Source: CAYSRJ01 sp964525675 (GTDB taxonomy: Bacteria; Spirochaetota; B62-G9; DRHN01). Taken from it: 15,543 nt of DNA. The DNA lies in assembly GCA_964525675.1 (NCBI GenBank), contig CAZGJW010000059.1, forward strand, positions 1-15,543. Reading direction: 5' to 3'. The notes beneath the pieces were generated by a model. That model was not told where the DNA came from. It ran no database searches and worked only from the letters and a program-made list of their open reading frames with translations. Positions 14,372 through 15,543 of the stretch are shown here, in pieces. The translations under genes were made by a program, and so were the position numbers. Position 1 is the stretch's first letter, and the number at the start of each line of letters is the position of its first letter.

Positions 14372-15543
14372 ATGATTGAAGTACGGATGCCCGAGGCTGG
14401 ATTCAGTATAACGGAGGGCACGGTAATAGAGTGGTACAAAAAGATCGGGGACACGGTGAACGAGGGCGAAAATGTGGTGAGCGTGGAGACGGACAAAATA
14501 ACTGTTGATCTTCCTGCCGAAGGGAAGGGCGTGCTCCAAGAAGTTCGGTATGATGCTGGTGAGGTTGTTCCTGTCGGCGATGTTCTCGGTATTATTGCAG
14601 AATCGGGCGAGAAAATATCTGAAAGTCCTGAAAAGGAAAGTCCTGAAAAGAGTATAAAAAAAGATGCGGATACAGAGATCGATCACATCGGTAAAGTTGC
14701 TGATACAGGGTTTGCAAGTGATGGGAGAAGGATTTCACCCGCCGCCAAGGCAACTGCCAGGGTGCACGGTATTGATATATCCGTGATAAAAGAGGGAACC
14801 GGCCCCGGTGGAAGAATTATCAAGAAGGACGTGCTTTCCTATCTGGAAAAAATAAAGGGTAAAGAAGGAAAAAGGATCAGTATCGGTGCAGAACAAAAGG
14901 CTTTGAAAGTTGGACTCACGGGCAGGGAAGAGAGGAGGGTGGAGTTTACCGGCTGGCGTAAGGTGATAGCTGACCGCATGGTTAAGAGCACGACCGAGGT
15001 GCCCCATTACATGATGTCTGTTGAAGCGGATGTGACTGAGCTCAGAGCGGTTATCGACAGACTGCGGGCCAGAGAGGGCCTTCACGTAACCTATCTGCAC
15101 TTTATGATGAAAGCGATCGAGGCAGGTATTGAAGATGAGCCTTTAATAAATACATGGTGTGATGGAAACGGGTATACCATAAAGGAGGATCTGAATATAG
15201 GAATAGCGGTGGATCTCGGTGAGAAACTTCTTGTGCCGGTGGTAAACAATGTGCGTGGAAAGTCGGTACTGGAACTGACGAAAGAACTTGAGGAGCTGGT
15301 ACGGAAAACGCGTGAGGAAAACCTTGAGACTGCTGATGTGGAGGGAGGCACGATTACGCTGACGAATGTCGGGATGTTTGCGACAACCTATGCAACATCG
15401 GTAATAGTACAGCCGCAAGTCGCAATTGTATACATGGGAGCTGTAACAGAAGCACCCGGTATATGGAACGGAGCGGTTGCAATCAGGGAAAAAATGACGT
15501 TTGGAGCGACATTTGATCATCGTGTGGTAAACGGCGCCGCCGG
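14372..15543 (+). CDS. Dihydrolipoamide acyltransferase E2 (3' end cut by window edge)
   Basis: Core acyltransferase of a 2-oxoacid or acetoin dehydrogenase complex. About 390 codons are visible without a stop. The lipoyl domain spans residues 1-77 with the lipoylated Lys42 in VETDKITV. A charged linker with a SPEKESPEK repeat follows. The peripheral-subunit-binding domain is at about 118-157 (RRISPAAKATARVHGID, then GTGPGGRIIKKDVL). The catalytic domain starts near 185 with VEFTGWRKVIADRM and contains TLTNVGMFATTYATSVIVQPQVAI. It ends at the edge in TFDHRVVNGAAG, with catalytic His383 but Asn387 where the classical HxxxDG motif has Asp. The start is decided by a perfect AGGAGG five bases upstream. 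It is translationally close to E1 beta. Only one lipoyl domain is present. Confidence 0.94.
   Translation, partial: MIEVRMPEAGFSITEGTVIEWYKKIGDTVNEGENVVSVETDKITVDLPAEGKGVLQEVRYDAGEVVPVGDVLGIIAESGEKISESPEKESPEKSIKKDADTEIDHIGKVADTGFASDGRRISPAAKATARVHGIDISVIKEGTGPGGRIIKKDVLSYLEKIKGKEGKRISIGAEQKALKVGLTGREERRVEFTGWRKVIADRMVKSTTEVPHYMMSVEADVTELRAVIDRLRAREGLHVTYLHFMMKAIEAGIEDEPLINTWCDGNGYTIKEDLNIGIAVDLGEKLLVPVVNNVRGKSVLELTKELEELVRKTREENLETADVEGGTITLTNVGMFATTYATSVIVQPQVAIVYMGAVTEAPGIWNGAVAIREKMTFGATFDHRVVNGAA

Noticed and set aside
13309..14496. 395-codon open frame on the minus strand across E1 beta and the start of E2
   Set aside because: It lies exactly opposite strongly conserved E1 beta and E2 coding sequence. 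The product is His/Arg/Tyr-rich with no domain pattern, as expected from antisense translation of a codon-biased gene.

Overview
The window reads as chromosomal DNA of a Gram-negative-type (diderm), probably anaerobic or fermentative bacterium of intermediate GC. The diderm inference rests on a membrane-anchored SurA/PpiD-like periplasmic foldase at the left edge. Nothing visible fixes the phylum. The style (purA beside small lineage-specific genes, large sugar and acyl-CoA loci) would suit Spirochaetota or a similar phylum, but that is only a guess. I see no tRNA, rRNA, CRISPR array, insertion sequence or convincing intrinsic terminator.

Layout. (1) 1-688, minus: N-terminal part of the foldase, cut by the window edge. 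(2) 878-2709, plus: purA (adenylosuccinate synthase), then an unrecognised 163-residue protein. (3) 2863-5479, plus: araB (ribulokinase) behind a near-consensus sigma-70 promoter, then araD (L-ribulose-5-phosphate 4-epimerase). No araA is present. (4) 5705-8873, plus: zinc-dependent medium-chain dehydrogenase, hydroxypyruvate-isomerase-like TIM barrel, second zinc-dependent dehydrogenase. (5) 8957-11506, minus: 3-hydroxyacyl-CoA dehydrogenase followed by an SCP2-type thiolase. (6) 11674-15543, plus: short-chain dehydrogenase, GntR/UTRA regulator, the beta subunit of a thiamine-dependent 2-oxoacid (or acetoin) dehydrogenase E1, and a lipoyl-bearing E2 that runs off the right edge. Two real partial genes, the foldase and E2, lack a stop in the window and are easily missed by ORF finding.

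How it may work together. Regions 4-6 look like one catabolic locus. Three oxidoreductases and an isomerase could convert a polyol, sugar or sugar acid into a ketone or diketone. An E1/E2 complex could then cleave it to acyl-CoA, with the hydroxyacyl-CoA dehydrogenase and thiolase finishing it to acetyl-CoA. Support for shared control comes from two promoters about 6 kb apart, before the first dehydrogenase and before the short-chain dehydrogenase. Both have TTGACA, a 16-nt spacer and a TAAA(A/C)T -10, and each is followed by nearly the same 21-nt motif. In the second copy the motif carries an 8-nt tandem duplication. The second promoter also carries a perfect GTGATA-AAC-TATCAC palindrome over its -10 and lies face to face with a minus-strand promoter for the acyl-CoA genes. 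The GntR/UTRA protein encoded two genes away is the natural candidate regulator. The substrate is unknown, and E1 alpha, E3 and a transporter are not in view.
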